DNA from: an uncultured Lachnospiraceae bacterium
Lineage (GTDB): Bacteria; Bacillota; Clostridia; Lachnospirales; Lachnospiraceae
NCBI GenBank assembly: GCA_900317825.1
Contig: ONIH01000006.1
Location: 1-58,572 of the forward strand
DNA length: 58,572 nt
Direction: 5' to 3'
Shown here: positions 7,216 through 16,982 of the stretch, one piece after another
Layout of the letters: every line of letters starts with the position of its first letter
Position numbering within the stretch: position 1 is the first letter of the stretch
Program-made: the position numbers and the translations under genes
The notes under the pieces: model-generated
The model's input: only the letters and a program-made list of their open reading frames with translations
Told to the model about the DNA's origin: nothing
The model's database searches: none

Positions 7216-9951
7216 TCAGCTGCGGAGCAGCGGGTTGATGTAGTTCGAGATCAGGGTGTAGCCGTAGTTATTCGTACCGGCCCAGCCGGATTTTACAGTA
7301 GGCTCACCTGCGACTTCACCGGTCGAGTGATAGTTGTCGTAGATGCCGAGCCACTCGACGTAAGGAGCCTTTCCAATGATCGAAGTGTAGGCTCTCGGGT
7401 CAGGAATGTAGGTTCCGTTTACAGTCTTGACAGAAGGCTGGGTTCCGTCATCGCTCGCATAGAGAGCCAGGTGGGTAGCCTGTGCCCTGATGCCTACACG
7501 GACTGCATCGGCGGCAGCTGCGGAAGCACTCGTGTAAGGCTTCCCGGTTCCGTCAGTCAGGTACTTGTAGTTCTGCTTTGCGTAAGATACGAAGTCCACA
7601 CCAGGGACACCGCCTGTAGCTCCGATCCCACCGAAGTTACACTGAGCGGCTTTTACATCTCCACCGAACTGCAGAAAGCCTGTCTCACAGCATATCTGTG
7701 CGAAAAGTACCTCAGGCCTGATGCCGACTTTCCTCGATTCATCGTAAACTATTTTTGTAAAAGAGCTGATATCCTTTGCGCCGTACTTCGAGTAGGTGGC
7801 TGAAGGATATTTTTTCTTCTGGGCATTATAGTAGCGTGTCATCTGGGCGGCGGTCACCGTGGATGTGCCCTTTATCCTGTAGCCGGTAGTTCCGGAAGCC
7901 TTAACACTGGCTTCTCCGTCGAGAACAGTTTTACCGTCGTTGTCGTAGCACCACGCTTTTACTTTAAAAGTATAAGCTGTGCGCTGATCAAGACCATTTA
8001 CCACATATGAATTGACCGAAGGATCATTTATTGTGGCGATCCTTTTATAAGTATTGCCGTTGTACTGGTAGACCTTGTAACCGTCTGCTCCGTTTACAGT
8101 GTTCCAGTGGATCGTCAGAGACGTGTCAGAAGCCGGGGTGACCCAGTCCATCTGATCTGTGTCATAGGCTGAGCTGTAGGCACTTCGAAAATTGACCTGA
8201 CCGGGAGCTGTCTTTGCAGCCGGAGCCTGTACGGAAGCCTGGGCTGACTGTGAACCGTCGGAGTTCGCAGTATTTTCTGTAGTACCTGTTGTGCCGGTAT
8301 TTTCTTCAGGTACTACTTCTTCAGGAGTAGTGAATGTCAGTACATTCGAGTAGCTGCTCCAGTAGGTCTTAGTAGAGTGGAGAGCCTTGCGGTAGAAACG
8401 GACTCTGTATTTATATGTAGTTCCCGGCTCGAGGTCAGTGTCCACATACGGATCTTTGGTGTCTGTATTTACCTTTTCATAAGAGTCATCGTCGACCTTC
8501 CTGTAGAGCCTGTAGATTACATCAGGGTCAGCTGATTTCGTCCAGGTAAAGGTGATGCTCTTATTATCAGGGGCCATAGTGCCAGACAGAGTCACTGTCG
8601 GATCAGCATCAGTAGTAACAGTTGCCTGCTTCTTTACGCAGGTCGTCCAGACATTGCCCTTGTCAGTCTTGAAGTATGCCTTTACCGTATAGTCATAATT
8701 TGTGTTCTTAGCTACAGTCTCATCGGTGTAGCTTGAAGCATTTTTCTTTATCGTGGTTACTTTCTTGTAACCGCCTCCATTTGTGCTGCGGTAGAGCCTG
8801 TAGCCGGTGGCACCTTTCTCACGCTGCCAGGTGACTTTGACACGATTCATACCATTATCGACGGCTGATACCATAGTGACATCACGACGAGGAGTAGTCA
8901 CAGGAAGACCGGCGGTGTTGTAGCTCTGTGAACGGCCACTGTTATTTTTTGCTATGACAGTGTAGTAATAATTAGTGCCGTATGAAGCTGAGCCATCTAT
9001 CAGACTAGTCTCGGTAGTCCTTCCGACTTCTTTATAAGTGCCGTTAGCACCGGTCTTTCTGAAGACTATGTACTGAGCTGCGTTTGCTGCAGGCTGCCAG
9101 GTGACCTGAACCTGATTCGTGCCATTTACAGTGGCTGCCGAAGTCAGGGTGACAGGGTCAGGATAGACAGAAGTGTCCTCGCTCTTAGGGAGCAGGTTAA
9201 AAGTCTTTGCGATACCATCAGCATCAGCCTGACCAATCTCATTTATAGACTCAGTATCACTCAGGTAGTTTGCCACATCATCAGGATTAGTGAGGAATGC
9301 TGCCTCTACGATAATACCAGGGATGTGGTGCAGTTTGGATGTACGAATGACTGAATAATAATCAGAAAGACTTCCATCCGGATATCGGCTTCCGTTTGCA
9401 GAGCTCTTAGTCTTGATCTGCCTGTCAAAAAGCCCCAGAGCCTTTAGATTAGCCTGTATATTCGTCGCAAGAGATTTACCGACAGTATATGCGTCAGTGT
9501 CATAGTGGTTATTCGGGTAGTAGATCTCACTGCCATTCGGAGCTGGGCTGTTATTTGCATTCAGATGTATGGAAACAAAAGCGTCGGCACCTACATTTGC
9601 AGCATATGTAGTTCTGTCGATCAGTCCAACGTATTTATCCGAGGTTCTCGTCATGTAAACTTTGACATGTGCGTATTCTTCAAGATATTTTTTTGCTGCG
9701 TTGGCGATTTTTAATGTAAGGGTCTTTTCATTATACCCACCGCCGCGTGTTCCAGGATCCGAGCCGCCATGCCCTGGATCTAAGACGATAACTGTATCTG
9801 TATCATCAGTGAGTACCGGGTCGTAAGTACTTCCAGTCGTATCGGCAGCCTGGGCCTTCACTTCATTTTTCTTAAAAAAATATCCGGAACCGCAAAGCGA
9901 TGTAACAGCCATCGCAGCGGCAAGTAAAACTGCAGTAATCTGTTTCTTCAA
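7216..9951 (-). CDS. Bifunctional autolysin: amidase, Fn3 repeats, glucosaminidase
   Basis: A secreted peptidoglycan hydrolase with two catalytic ends. The signal peptide is at residues 1 to about 36. An Amidase_3 domain follows (about 54-255) with zinc and catalytic residues H61 (DPGHGG), E75, H129 (SIHLN) and E216 (VEAAFLTN). Several fibronectin-III-like modules cover about 265-545, a T/A/Q-rich linker about 550-590, and another Fn3 module about 592-690. The C-terminal 200 residues resemble the GH73-type endo-beta-N-acetylglucosaminidase fold, with E in the CCETGFLQFGG motif as probable acid. The start is TTG (complement of 9949-9951), with GAAAGGATGG upstream as ribosome site. A good minus-strand promoter lies at 9987-10015. 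Length is 911 residues. Domain boundaries are by eye. Confidence 0.88.
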   Translation of the reverse strand: MKKQITAVLLAAAMAVTSLCGSGYFFKKNEVKAQAADTTGSTYDPVLTDDTDTVIVLDPGHGGSDPGTRGGGYNEKTLTLKIANAAKKYLEEYAHVKVYMTRTSDKYVGLIDRTTYAANVGADAFVSIHLNANNSPAPNGSEIYYPNNHYDTDAYTVGKSLATNIQANLKALGLFDRQIKTKSSANGSRYPDGSLSDYYSVIRTSKLHHIPGIIVEAAFLTNPDDVANYLSDTESINEIGQADADGIAKTFNLLPKSEDTSVYPDPVTLTSAATVNGTNQVQVTWQPAANAAQYIVFRKTGANGTYKEVGRTTETSLIDGSASYGTNYYYTVIAKNNSGRSQSYNTAGLPVTTPRRDVTMVSAVDNGMNRVKVTWQREKGATGYRLYRSTNGGGYKKVTTIKKNASSYTDETVAKNTNYDYTVKAYFKTDKGNVWTTCVKKQATVTTDADPTVTLSGTMAPDNKSITFTWTKSADPDVIYRLYRKVDDDSYEKVNTDTKDPYVDTDLEPGTTYKYRVRFYRKALHSTKTYWSSYSNVLTFTTPEEVVPEENTGTTGTTENTANSDGSQSAQASVQAPAAKTAPGQVNFRSAYSSAYDTDQMDWVTPASDTSLTIHWNTVNGADGYKVYQYNGNTYKRIATINDPSVNSYVVNGLDQRTAYTFKVKAWCYDNDGKTVLDGEASVKASGTTGYRIKGTSTVTAAQMTRYYNAQKKKYPSATYSKYGAKDISSFTKIVYDESRKVGIRPEVLFAQICCETGFLQFGGDVKAAQCNFGGIGATGGVPGVDFVSYAKQNYKYLTDGTGKPYTSASAAAADAVRVGIRAQATHLALYASDDGTQPSVKTVNGTYIPDPRAYTSIIGKAPYVEWLGIYDNYHSTGEVAGEPTVKSGWAGTNNYGYTLISNYINPLLRS

Positions 9952-9986
9952 AAAACTAAACCATCCTTTCGTGTCCCTCGCCTTCT

Positions 9987-10015
9987 ACTTTAACACGAAA
10001 AAGTGACCGATACAA
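9987..10015 (-). promoter_or_regulatory. Promoter of the autolysin operon
   Basis: Read on the minus strand: -35 TTGTAT (10010-10015), a 17-bp spacer, and -10 TAAAGT (9987-9992) preceded by TG (extended -10). It points at the autolysin gene starting at 9951, about 35 nt downstream. Confidence 0.6.
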
Positions 10016-10124
10016 TTTCTTTCATTGTTTTTTTCTAAGAAATGCCTGATCCCCCTTGAAAACACGCGGAAAACCTTCAAGATTTGTTAAACTTTTATGG
10101 CTTCTTCAATTTTTTGCGATACTG

Positions 10125-10133
10125 TGCTAAAAT
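10125..10133 (+). promoter_or_regulatory. Extended -10 promoter before the first solute-binding lipoprotein
   Basis: TGC-TAAAAT at 10125-10133 looks like an extended -10 element; no good -35 is seen at 17 bp. It is followed by a short leader and a strong AAGGAGG ribosome site before the ATG at 10180. Confidence 0.4.
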
Positions 10134-10179
10134 ATAAGTTAGCTTTAACACAAAAACTCATTGAAGGAGGAAGAAACAC

Positions 10180-11436
10180 ATGAGGTTTCAGAAAAAATTA
10201 CTGGTCCTGCCAGTCGTAGTGGCTATGCTGCTGACCGGCTGTGGAGGCGGTGCCGAAAAGGGGAAGACCTCAGGCAGTGCTTTTGATTTTTCGACTGCAT
10301 CAGGAAACGCCAGTAAGGAGCTGGTGGTATCGGTAGGAGATGAGGCAGACGTAGAGGTATTGAATCAGATAGTCTCTGACTTCAAGAAGGAGAACTCTGA
10401 CTTTCCATATACGGTAAAGACCGAAATCATCAGTGAATCTGAGGCGGCGGACAAGGTGCTTAGCAATGTGAACTCAGCTCCCGACATCTTCACCTTTGCA
10501 GATGATCAGCTGAATGCACTCACAGCATCGGGCATTCTCCACCCGATCGACGACTCATCGGTGAAGAGCGATAACCTGGACGCCGCAGTAGATGCGGCTT
10601 CTATTGATGGAAAGCTCTACGCTTACCCGATGACAGCCGATAACGGATATTTTTTATACTATAATAAAAAGTACTTCAAGGATTCGGATCTGAAGACCAT
10701 GGACGGGATCCTGAAGGCTGCCGCGTCCAAGGGCAAGAAGGTCACGATGGACATCGGAAGCGGCTGGTATATGTACTCTTTCTACGGTAATACCGGGCTT
10801 AAGCTCTCTCTGGCCGACGACGGACTGACGAATGTCTGTGACTGGAACTCGACCAAGAATAAAATCACCGGACTCGATGTCGCAAAGGCTATGAGCGCCA
10901 TAGCGAAAAAACCGGGATTTCTGGCAGGCGGAGATGATGTGCTGAAGGCAAAAGCTGCTGGCGGCACTGTTATCGCCGGGGTAAGCGGTGTATGGCTGTC
11001 TCAGGACCTGAAGAAGGCCTGGGGAGACGATATGGGCGCCGCAAAGCTTCCTACATATACAGTGGCTGGAAAGCAGGTGCAGATGGCATCCTTCGCCGGA
11101 TACAAGATGGTCGGAGTGAACAGCTTCTCACCAAAGGCAGAGTGGGCGAACAAGCTTGCAGCATACATGACGAATGAGAAGAGCCAGACTCTCCGCTTTG
11201 AGAAGAGAGGACAGGGACCTTCAAATAAGAAGGCGGCTGAGAGCGATGCGGTAAAGGCATCACCTGCGATCCAGGCACTGCTGGCACAGTCGAAGTACGC
11301 TTCGCTTCAGAGAGTTGGACAGAAATACTGGGATGCGACTACAGCATTCGGATCAGAGCTTGTAAGCGGTTCTGCTATTACACAGAAGAGACTTGATCAG
11401 CTGGTAAAGCAGATCACAGCGGCAGTGACAGAGTAA
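10180..11436 (+). CDS. Extracellular solute-binding lipoprotein (family 1, sugar type)
   Basis: A lipoprotein of the maltose/oligosaccharide-binding superfamily, presenting a ligand-binding cleft on the outside of the membrane. The signal peptide ends in a lipobox LLTGC with the lipidated cysteine at residue 21, followed by a G/S-rich flexible linker. The body has family hallmarks: an early strand and helix ([15 protein letters not shown]), the [14 protein letters not shown] region and a Y-rich hinge ([16 protein letters not shown]). No permease or ATPase gene follows; instead a chemoreceptor starts 14 nt downstream, then another binding lipoprotein. A role in ligand presentation to the chemoreceptor, rather than transport, is therefore plausible but not shown. 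The ligand is unknown. Confidence 0.85.
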   Translation: MRFQKKLLVLPVVVAMLLTGCGGGAEKGKTSGSAFDFSTASGNASKELVVSVGDEADVEVLNQIVSDFKKENSDFPYTVKTEIISESEAADKVLSNVNSAPDIFTFADDQLNALTASGILHPIDDSSVKSDNLDAAVDAASIDGKLYAYPMTADNGYFLYYNKKYFKDSDLKTMDGILKAAASKGKKVTMDIGSGWYMYSFYGNTGLKLSLADDGLTNVCDWNSTKNKITGLDVAKAMSAIAKKPGFLAGGDDVLKAKAAGGTVIAGVSGVWLSQDLKKAWGDDMGAAKLPTYTVAGKQVQMASFAGYKMVGVNSFSPKAEWANKLAAYMTNEKSQTLRFEKRGQGPSNKKAAESDAVKASPAIQALLAQSKYASLQRVGQKYWDATTAFGSELVSGSAITQKRLDQLVKQITAAVTE

Positions 11437-11450
11437 GGAGGGCAGAAAGC

Positions 11451-13217
11451 ATGTCGGTAAAGAAGACAAGAGTAGTAAATAACACCAGCCCAATCCGCAC
11501 GAGTGTAAGAGGACTGGTTTTATGGGCTCTGGGAATACTGGGTGGCATAGCCATAGTATCAAATGTCATAAGCAGCATGAGTCTCTCCCGGATCAACAGC
11601 AGCTCAACAGCCATCGCAGATGATTCGGTGAAGAGTATCGAGAATCTCTCTGACATCAGTGAGAAAGCCGAGAATATCTATCATAAGGCACTCTCTCACA
11701 TAGTAGCCACCGATTTCTCGACGAAGGTCAAGATGACAGAGTCGATACAGGAGGACGAGGCCTTCCTGGAGAAAACACTGAATCAGAATATAGCAACGGA
11801 GACCGACGAACAGAAGAGAAAGGGTGACGAGCAGCTGGCTTCGGAGTATCTGGAGCTTAAAAAGGCAGTGAACAAGCTCACAGCAGCATCAGCCCGCCTC
11901 GACAATGCGACAGCGTATGCACTGGCGAATAAAGATGTGGCAAAAGCCGCAGAAGCGATGAATTCCACTATTGACAAAATCAAAACCGGGGTGGAAAATA
12001 GTACAGCGCAAAAGAGAGCAAAGCTCACGAGCGTTTATCATAGTACATCAGCCATCAATATCATGACGATTATACTATCCGTCCTGGCAGTGCTTATAGA
12101 CTTTATTCTGGTCACGAAATACATTGTAAGGCCTTTGAATCAGGCGGAGAGACAGCTCCGCGGCATCATCAGGGGAATGGATGAGGGCCACGGGGATCTG
12201 ACACAGAGAGTATCTGTCGAGAGGATGGATGAGATCGGCAGGGTAGCCCATGGAATCAACAGATTCATCGACAGACTGCAGGCAGTTCTGTCATCGATCA
12301 CCAGGAATTCCGACAGGATGGAATCAGTGGTATCCGATGTGCTCGGCTCCGTAAGGACCTCGAACGGCTCCGCCTCAGACCTGTCAGCAGTGACAGAGGA
12401 GCTTTCAGCCACTATGCAGGAGGTTGAGAGCAACGCTTCGATGATATCACAGAATGCGAAGGATGTATCTGACAAGGTCAATGACATCGCAGGCAAGTCT
12501 GACGAGATCGGAAGCTACCTGAAGCAGATGAAGGATCAGGCGGACGAGATGGAGTCCAAGGCCAGGTCGAACATGGAGGATACAGACCAGAAGGTATCTG
12601 AGATCCTCGAGGTGTTAAGCCAGGCAATAGAAGACGCAAAGAGCGTTGATGAGGTAAACAAGCTCTCAGGAGACATCCTCTCTATCGCAAGTCAGACGAA
12701 CCTCCTTTCTCTGAACGCTTCCATCGAGGCGGCCAGGGCAGGAGAGGCCGGAAGAGGCTTTGCGGTAGTGGCAGAGGAGATCTCACATCTGTCCGATTCG
12801 AGCCGTGAAGCCGCTTCAAATATCCAGAAGATAAACGAAGTCATCACAGAAGCAGTCCATAATCTCGCAGATCATTCGCAGGATCTCGTAAACTACATGA
12901 AGGAGTCGATCCTTCCTGAGTTCCGTGACTTCGTAGAGGATGGCGGACGCTATAAGAACAACGCTACCTACATCGAGAACATGATGGGCGACTTCGCGCA
13001 GTCCACAGCAGACCTGCAGAAGACAGCTTCGGAGATCGCTGATTCGATCGGTTCTATCTCTACATCCATCAGCGAGGGTGCACAGGGAGTTACCGGAGCA
13101 GCAAACAGCACCCAGACCCTTGTAAACGACATGGATTCGATTACCCAGAGAATGGACGAAAACCAGAAGATAGCAAAGGACTTAAAGGAAGAGACCTCTG
13201 TCTTTACAAACGTATGA
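11451..13217 (+). CDS. Methyl-accepting chemotaxis protein
   Basis: A transmembrane chemoreceptor that signals to CheA/CheW. TM1 is near residues 21-43 and TM2 near 201-223; the roughly 157-residue extracellular part between them is helical and fits a four-helix-bundle sensor. HAMP follows (about 224-280). The long signalling hairpin has the canonical tip with [13 protein letters not shown] and [10 protein letters not shown] near residues 420-445. The C-terminus lacks an obvious NWETF-type CheR tether. It lies between two solute-binding lipoproteins and overlaps the next gene by 4 nt (ATGA), so receptor and binding proteins are likely made together. No other che or flagellar genes are in the window. 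Confidence 0.93.
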   Translation: MSVKKTRVVNNTSPIRTSVRGLVLWALGILGGIAIVSNVISSMSLSRINSSSTAIADDSVKSIENLSDISEKAENIYHKALSHIVATDFSTKVKMTESIQEDEAFLEKTLNQNIATETDEQKRKGDEQLASEYLELKKAVNKLTAASARLDNATAYALANKDVAKAAEAMNSTIDKIKTGVENSTAQKRAKLTSVYHSTSAINIMTIILSVLAVLIDFILVTKYIVRPLNQAERQLRGIIRGMDEGHGDLTQRVSVERMDEIGRVAHGINRFIDRLQAVLSSITRNSDRMESVVSDVLGSVRTSNGSASDLSAVTEELSATMQEVESNASMISQNAKDVSDKVNDIAGKSDEIGSYLKQMKDQADEMESKARSNMEDTDQKVSEILEVLSQAIEDAKSVDEVNKLSGDILSIASQTNLLSLNASIEAARAGEAGRGFAVVAEEISHLSDSSREAASNIQKINEVITEAVHNLADHSQDLVNYMKESILPEFRDFVEDGGRYKNNATYIENMMGDFAQSTADLQKTASEIADSIGSISTSISEGAQGVTGAANSTQTLVNDMDSITQRMDENQKIAKDLKEETSVFTNV

Positions 13218-14443
13218 AGAAAAAATTAGTATCAGCAATTCTGACAGCCGCGTTAGCGGCTGTCTGCATTTCAGGCTGCGGAAAAAGATCATCCTACAAG
13301 CCTCTTGAAAAAGATGACGACACTATCTACACGATAGGCATCGTATCAAATGATAAGAGTGCAGATATCGAGCAGGGATTTAAGGACGCTCTGACGGACA
13401 CTTTTGGAAAAGAACACTACAAGCTGGTGACAGGTTCTGTCTCGTCAAAAAATGATACGGACTCTATTGCTTCACTTGAAGACCAGGGCGCCCAGCTGCT
13501 CCTGACTGAGAACTGGGAGGGGCTTACAGCCGCTTACACTCAGACGCAGAGCACAGACGATGATAAAAAGCTTCCAGTCATCTCTACCGGAGTAAATGAT
13601 ATAACCGGAACTCTCGGTATCGAGTACGCAGACGAGGATAACCGCACGACCGGGACGAACGTCACGGGCGTGATGCCATCTCCTTCTGTGGATGCGCAGC
13701 TTTCGGAAATGATCGAAGCTACGAAGAAGATGAGCCGTGTAGGGATCATCTATTCACCGGAGAACCGTGACGCGGTAAATGATAACAGGATCCTCGAGGA
13801 GTACCTGACTCAGGCAGGAATCGGCTACCGCGAGTATCTGCTTGCCACTTCATCGTATAAGTCGCTGATGAAGAACGGAGTCGAAGCAAAGGCCATAAAG
13901 GAAAGTGATGACAATGATCCGACAGTGCCTCAGATCTCCGATGACTTTGCGAAGTCACTCTACCCGTCATTCAGTGATTCTGAGATCCTCGACTGGGAGA
14001 AGCAGGCGAGACGCTCTTTAAAAAATGCTGATACTTCAAAGATCATTAGCACCGCCGTAAAACAGTGTGACGCGCTCTACATCTCGAGCGGTTTTTCTTC
14101 CTCCACAGTAAAGAAAATAACCCGTGCCGCAAAGAACGGAGACCGGGTCACCTACGGAAGTGACGCAGTTTCTGGAAAAGAGTCACTCGTGACGCTCTGG
14201 GCGGATCCGTATGACAGCGGTTACAAGGCAGGCGAGATGGCTTACCAGATCCTCGTGAACAGCCAGAACCCGGGAGACATCTCAGTCATTTACCAGTCAG
14301 AGGCTTCGTTCCACAAGCTGTATAACGGTTCATACGCTGAAGTCTTAGGACTCGTATTCCCGAAGTCATTCAGCGAATACACCTCATTCATGAAATCTTA
14401 CGTTCCAGGCTCGAACACCGAGCGTGCAAACTCTGAAGATTAA
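13214..14443 (+). CDS. ABC-type substrate-binding lipoprotein (PF04392-like)
   Basis: A second solute-binding lipoprotein, of the type I periplasmic-binding fold. The lipobox is ISGC, with the lipidated cysteine at residue 22. The N-terminal lobe begins [11 protein letters not shown] middle motif (GTNVTGVMP, then a helix and [10 protein letters not shown]) is typical of the ABC_sub_bind family that includes TrpX-type proteins. The family often binds amino acids or other small molecules, so the ligand here is open. The start codon overlaps the chemoreceptor stop, which implies coupled translation. There is no linked permease or ATPase. It differs in family from the first lipoprotein, so the cassette could let one receptor respond to two ligand classes. 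Confidence 0.8.
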   Translation: MKKKLVSAILTAALAAVCISGCGKRSSYKPLEKDDDTIYTIGIVSNDKSADIEQGFKDALTDTFGKEHYKLVTGSVSSKNDTDSIASLEDQGAQLLLTENWEGLTAAYTQTQSTDDDKKLPVISTGVNDITGTLGIEYADEDNRTTGTNVTGVMPSPSVDAQLSEMIEATKKMSRVGIIYSPENRDAVNDNRILEEYLTQAGIGYREYLLATSSYKSLMKNGVEAKAIKESDDNDPTVPQISDDFAKSLYPSFSDSEILDWEKQARRSLKNADTSKIISTAVKQCDALYISSGFSSSTVKKITRAAKNGDRVTYGSDAVSGKESLVTLWADPYDSGYKAGEMAYQILVNSQNPGDISVIYQSEASFHKLYNGSYAEVLGLVFPKSFSEYTSFMKSYVPGSNTERANSED

Positions 14444-14478
14444 AAAGGTGACTGGCCATTTTTCACAGAATAAAGTAG

Positions 14479-14507
14479 TGGAAAGAAACGGCGTGATTTG
14501 TTATAAT
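14479..14507 (+). promoter_or_regulatory. Promoter of the asp23-nusB-recN operon
   Basis: A perfect -10 TATAAT (14502-14507) is preceded by TG (extended -10); the -35 TGGAAA (14479-14484) is 17 bp upstream. It precedes the Asp23 gene, which has a strong TAAGGAGG ribosome site. Confidence 0.65.
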
Positions 14508-14551
14508 CAGATGGAAAAAGGGGTCCAATTATTTTAAGGAGGTCATTTTTT

Positions 14552-14923
14552 ATGGCAGAGAATACATTCAAGGTAGAAGAAGGTGTCACAGTCACTGACG
14601 AGGTGATGGCAGAAGTAGCCGGACTCGCAGCAAGTGATGTAGAAGGCATAGCATATATCGGAAACGGACTTACCAGAGAGAACCTCACAAAGGCAGGAGC
14701 CAGCAAGCTGTCAAAGGGCATCCACATCATCAAAGAAGACGATGGCACTATCACAGTAAGGCTTGCAGTCGTTCTGAAGTACGGATACGAAGTGCCGAAG
14801 GTCTGCCACGAGATCCAGGAGAAGGTAAAGACGAATGTCACGAGCATGACAGGAATAGAAGTAAAGGAAGTAGATATCCGCATCGCTTCTATCGAAGTGA
14901 ACGGAGCAGGTGAAAAAGCATGA
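14552..14923 (+). CDS. Asp23/Gls24 family envelope stress protein
   Basis: A small cytoplasmic protein of the Asp23/Gls24 (DUF322) family; members are often membrane-associated and linked to cell-wall stress. The 123-residue length and motifs (the VTVTDEVMAEVAGLAASDVEGI region and KYGYEVPKVCHEIQEKV) match the family. It is the first gene of a tightly packed operon and overlaps nusB by 4 nt. In many Firmicutes asp23-like genes precede nusB in just this way, so the position supports the call. No catalytic site is known for the family. Confidence 0.9.
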   Translation: MAENTFKVEEGVTVTDEVMAEVAGLAASDVEGIAYIGNGLTRENLTKAGASKLSKGIHIIKEDDGTITVRLAVVLKYGYEVPKVCHEIQEKVKTNVTSMTGIEVKEVDIRIASIEVNGAGEKA

Positions 14924-15435
14924 ACCAGACCAGGCGAAGAGAAGAGACATTCAAGCGGCTGTTCATGACGCAGTTTTATCCGGAAGACAGTTTTGAGGAT
15001 GTCGTAAAAGCAAACGATGAGCTCGAGACTTTAGATCCTGAGGCTGACATCCATCCTTACATCGAACCGGAGCTTGGAAACGGCATAAAGGAAGCTGACC
15101 TGAAGCTGATAAACGACAAGGTCGAAGCGATAAGAGAGCATCTGAAGGACATCGATGATCTGATAAATGCGAACGTCACCGGATGGAAGACCAGCCGTAT
15201 GGCAAAAGTAGACCTGACGATCCTCAGGCTGGCGTGCTATGAGCTGAAGTACGATGATACGATCCCGACGAAGGTATCGGTCAACGAGGCGGTCGAGCTT
15301 GCGAAAAAGTACGGGACAGAGAAGTCCGGTTCTTTTGTAAATGGAGTCCTTAGACATATAATTGTAGCGCTTGACAGTAAGCCAGAAGAGAAGACTCCTG
15401 AGGAAGATTTCTCCGAAGAAAAAACAGATGAATAG
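14920..15435 (+). CDS. nusB: Transcription antitermination factor NusB
   Basis: An RNA-binding factor that joins NusE (S10) on boxA RNA to allow antitermination of rRNA operons. The all-helical NusB fold begins with the typical RREETFKRLFMTQFY and ends with NEAVELAKKYGTEKSGSFVNGVL. At 171 residues it is slightly longer than usual because of an acidic C-terminal tail (PEEKTPEEDFSEEK). It overlaps asp23 by 4 nt and xseA by 8 nt. Confidence 0.95.
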   Translation: MNQTRRREETFKRLFMTQFYPEDSFEDVVKANDELETLDPEADIHPYIEPELGNGIKEADLKLINDKVEAIREHLKDIDDLINANVTGWKTSRMAKVDLTILRLACYELKYDDTIPTKVSVNEAVELAKKYGTEKSGSFVNGVLRHIIVALDSKPEEKTPEEDFSEEKTDE

Positions 15436-16762
15436 ACGAATATACACCGTTTCAGTGATAAACCACTATGTGGCCGGGCTTATCGAAGACGATATGATGC
15501 TTCGAAAAGTCTCGGTCACTGGTGAAGTGTCGAACCTGACGTATCACTCGAGCGGTCATATTTATTTTACGTTAAAAGATGATAAGGCCGCGATAAGCGC
15601 AGTCATGTTCCGCAGGTATAGGGCGGGGCTTAAGTTCCCGATGAAAGCCGGGGACAAAGTCGTGGTCACCGGGAGCATCGGAGTCTATGAAAAAGGAGGA
15701 AGCTACCAGATCTATGCCGAGCAGATAGAACCGGCAGGAGAGGGAGAGCTTGCGGCAAAGGTCGAAGCGCTGAAGAAAGAACTCCTCGAGATGGGGATGT
15801 TCGATGAGGCATATAAAAAGCCGATACCGAAGTACTGTTTCAGGATCGGAGTAGTCACGGCGCCGACGGGGGCAGTCATCCACGACATCATGCAGGTGTC
15901 GGCGAGAAGAAATCCGCACGTGCAGATACTCTTAGCTCCGGCTCAGGTGCAGGGAGAGATCGCCGCGGAGTCCGTGGCAACTGCGCTTGAGAGGCTGGAT
16001 ACGCAGAACTGTGACGTGATCATCTGCGGAAGAGGAGGAGGTTCACTGGAGGACCTGATGGCTTTTAACACGGAGACTGTGGCAAGAGCCATTTTTTCGT
16101 GTAATACGCCGGTCATCTCGGCAGTCGGGCATGAGACGGATACGACGATAGCTGACCTCGTGGCAGACCTCAGAGCGCCTACACCGTCGGCAGCAGCTGA
16201 GCTTGCGGTTTTCTCATACGACGTGTTTTTATCAGATATGAGAAAAAGGCAGGAACAGCTTAAGACTTCGCTGAATGGCAGGCTCCTCTCTGAGAAAAAT
16301 AAACTGCTGGCACTACAGAAGCGGGTCATCCTGGCATCCCCGAAAGAGAGAAGCAACCGTGCGATGATGGAACTCGTGAAGCTGTCGGACAGGATGAGTC
16401 AGACGATAAATGACAGGTGTAATGATACTGCACAGCTGTTAGATAACTACACACAGGTCATGAAACAGTCGATGAAAGTAAAGACAGACGACGCTGACAG
16501 AAGACTGGCACTTATCACACCGAAGCTGTCACAGGATATGGCGAGAAAGCTCTCGGACACGAAGCATGCGCTCTCACTCAGCGCGCAGAGACTCGAGCTC
16601 ACGAATCCTGTGAAGAAGATCGCAGCAGGCTTCGCCTATGTCAGTGGAGATAAGGGCAGGATCACGAGTGTGAGCCAGGTGAAAAAAGACGATATTTTTT
16701 CGGTGAGACTAATAGACGGTACGATAAAAGCAAAGGCTGAACAGGTGAATAGAATTGGCTGA
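15428..16762 (+). CDS. xseA: Exodeoxyribonuclease VII large subunit
   Basis: The large subunit of ExoVII, which degrades single-stranded DNA to oligonucleotides together with XseB. An N-terminal OB fold (VSVINHYVAGLIEDD and the VSGEVSN-like VTGEVSNLTYHSSGHIYFTLKD) is followed by the catalytic core (VVTAPTGAVIHDIMQV, ICGRGGGSLEDLMAFN, SAVGHETD) and a long coiled-coil region that wraps XseB. The start at 15428 (MNRRIYTVSV) is preferred over the more upstream in-frame ATG at 15371, because homologues begin here and the upstream start would overlap nusB by 65 nt. Length is 444 residues. It overlaps xseB by 8 nt. Confidence 0.95.
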   Translation: MNRRIYTVSVINHYVAGLIEDDMMLRKVSVTGEVSNLTYHSSGHIYFTLKDDKAAISAVMFRRYRAGLKFPMKAGDKVVVTGSIGVYEKGGSYQIYAEQIEPAGEGELAAKVEALKKELLEMGMFDEAYKKPIPKYCFRIGVVTAPTGAVIHDIMQVSARRNPHVQILLAPAQVQGEIAAESVATALERLDTQNCDVIICGRGGGSLEDLMAFNTETVARAIFSCNTPVISAVGHETDTTIADLVADLRAPTPSAAAELAVFSYDVFLSDMRKRQEQLKTSLNGRLLSEKNKLLALQKRVILASPKERSNRAMMELVKLSDRMSQTINDRCNDTAQLLDNYTQVMKQSMKVKTDDADRRLALITPKLSQDMARKLSDTKHALSLSAQRLELTNPVKKIAAGFAYVSGDKGRITSVSQVKKDDIFSVRLIDGTIKAKAEQVNRIG

Positions 16763-16982
16763 GAAAAAAGAATTAAGCATCGAAGAATCTCTGGCACAGT
16801 TAGACGATATAGCGGCAAAAATGGAAGATCCGGAGGTCACTCTCGAGGACTCGTTCGGACTCTACGAGAAAGGCATGAAGCTGATAAAGTCAGCGACAAA
16901 GCGCATCGAAGACGTCCAGAGAAAAGTAGAAAAACTCGAGGCTGACGGAACTGTAAGCGATTTTGAAGAGGACGGAGAATAA
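16755..16982 (+). CDS. xseB: Exodeoxyribonuclease VII small subunit
   Basis: A 75-residue small subunit of ExoVII. Family motifs are the SIEESLAQLDDIAAKMEDPEV helix and LEDSFGLYEKGMKLI, forming the helical hairpin that binds the XseA coiled coil. The start is TTG at 16755, inside the end of xseA; no ATG fits. It ends in a TAATG overlap with ispA. Confidence 0.95.
   Translation: MAEKKELSIEESLAQLDDIAAKMEDPEVTLEDSFGLYEKGMKLIKSATKRIEDVQRKVEKLEADGTVSDFEEDGE

Noticed and set aside
7144-7803. 219-codon plus-strand ORF across the autolysin end
   Set aside because: Antisense to the autolysin and the start of the hydrolase gene, with low-complexity composition.
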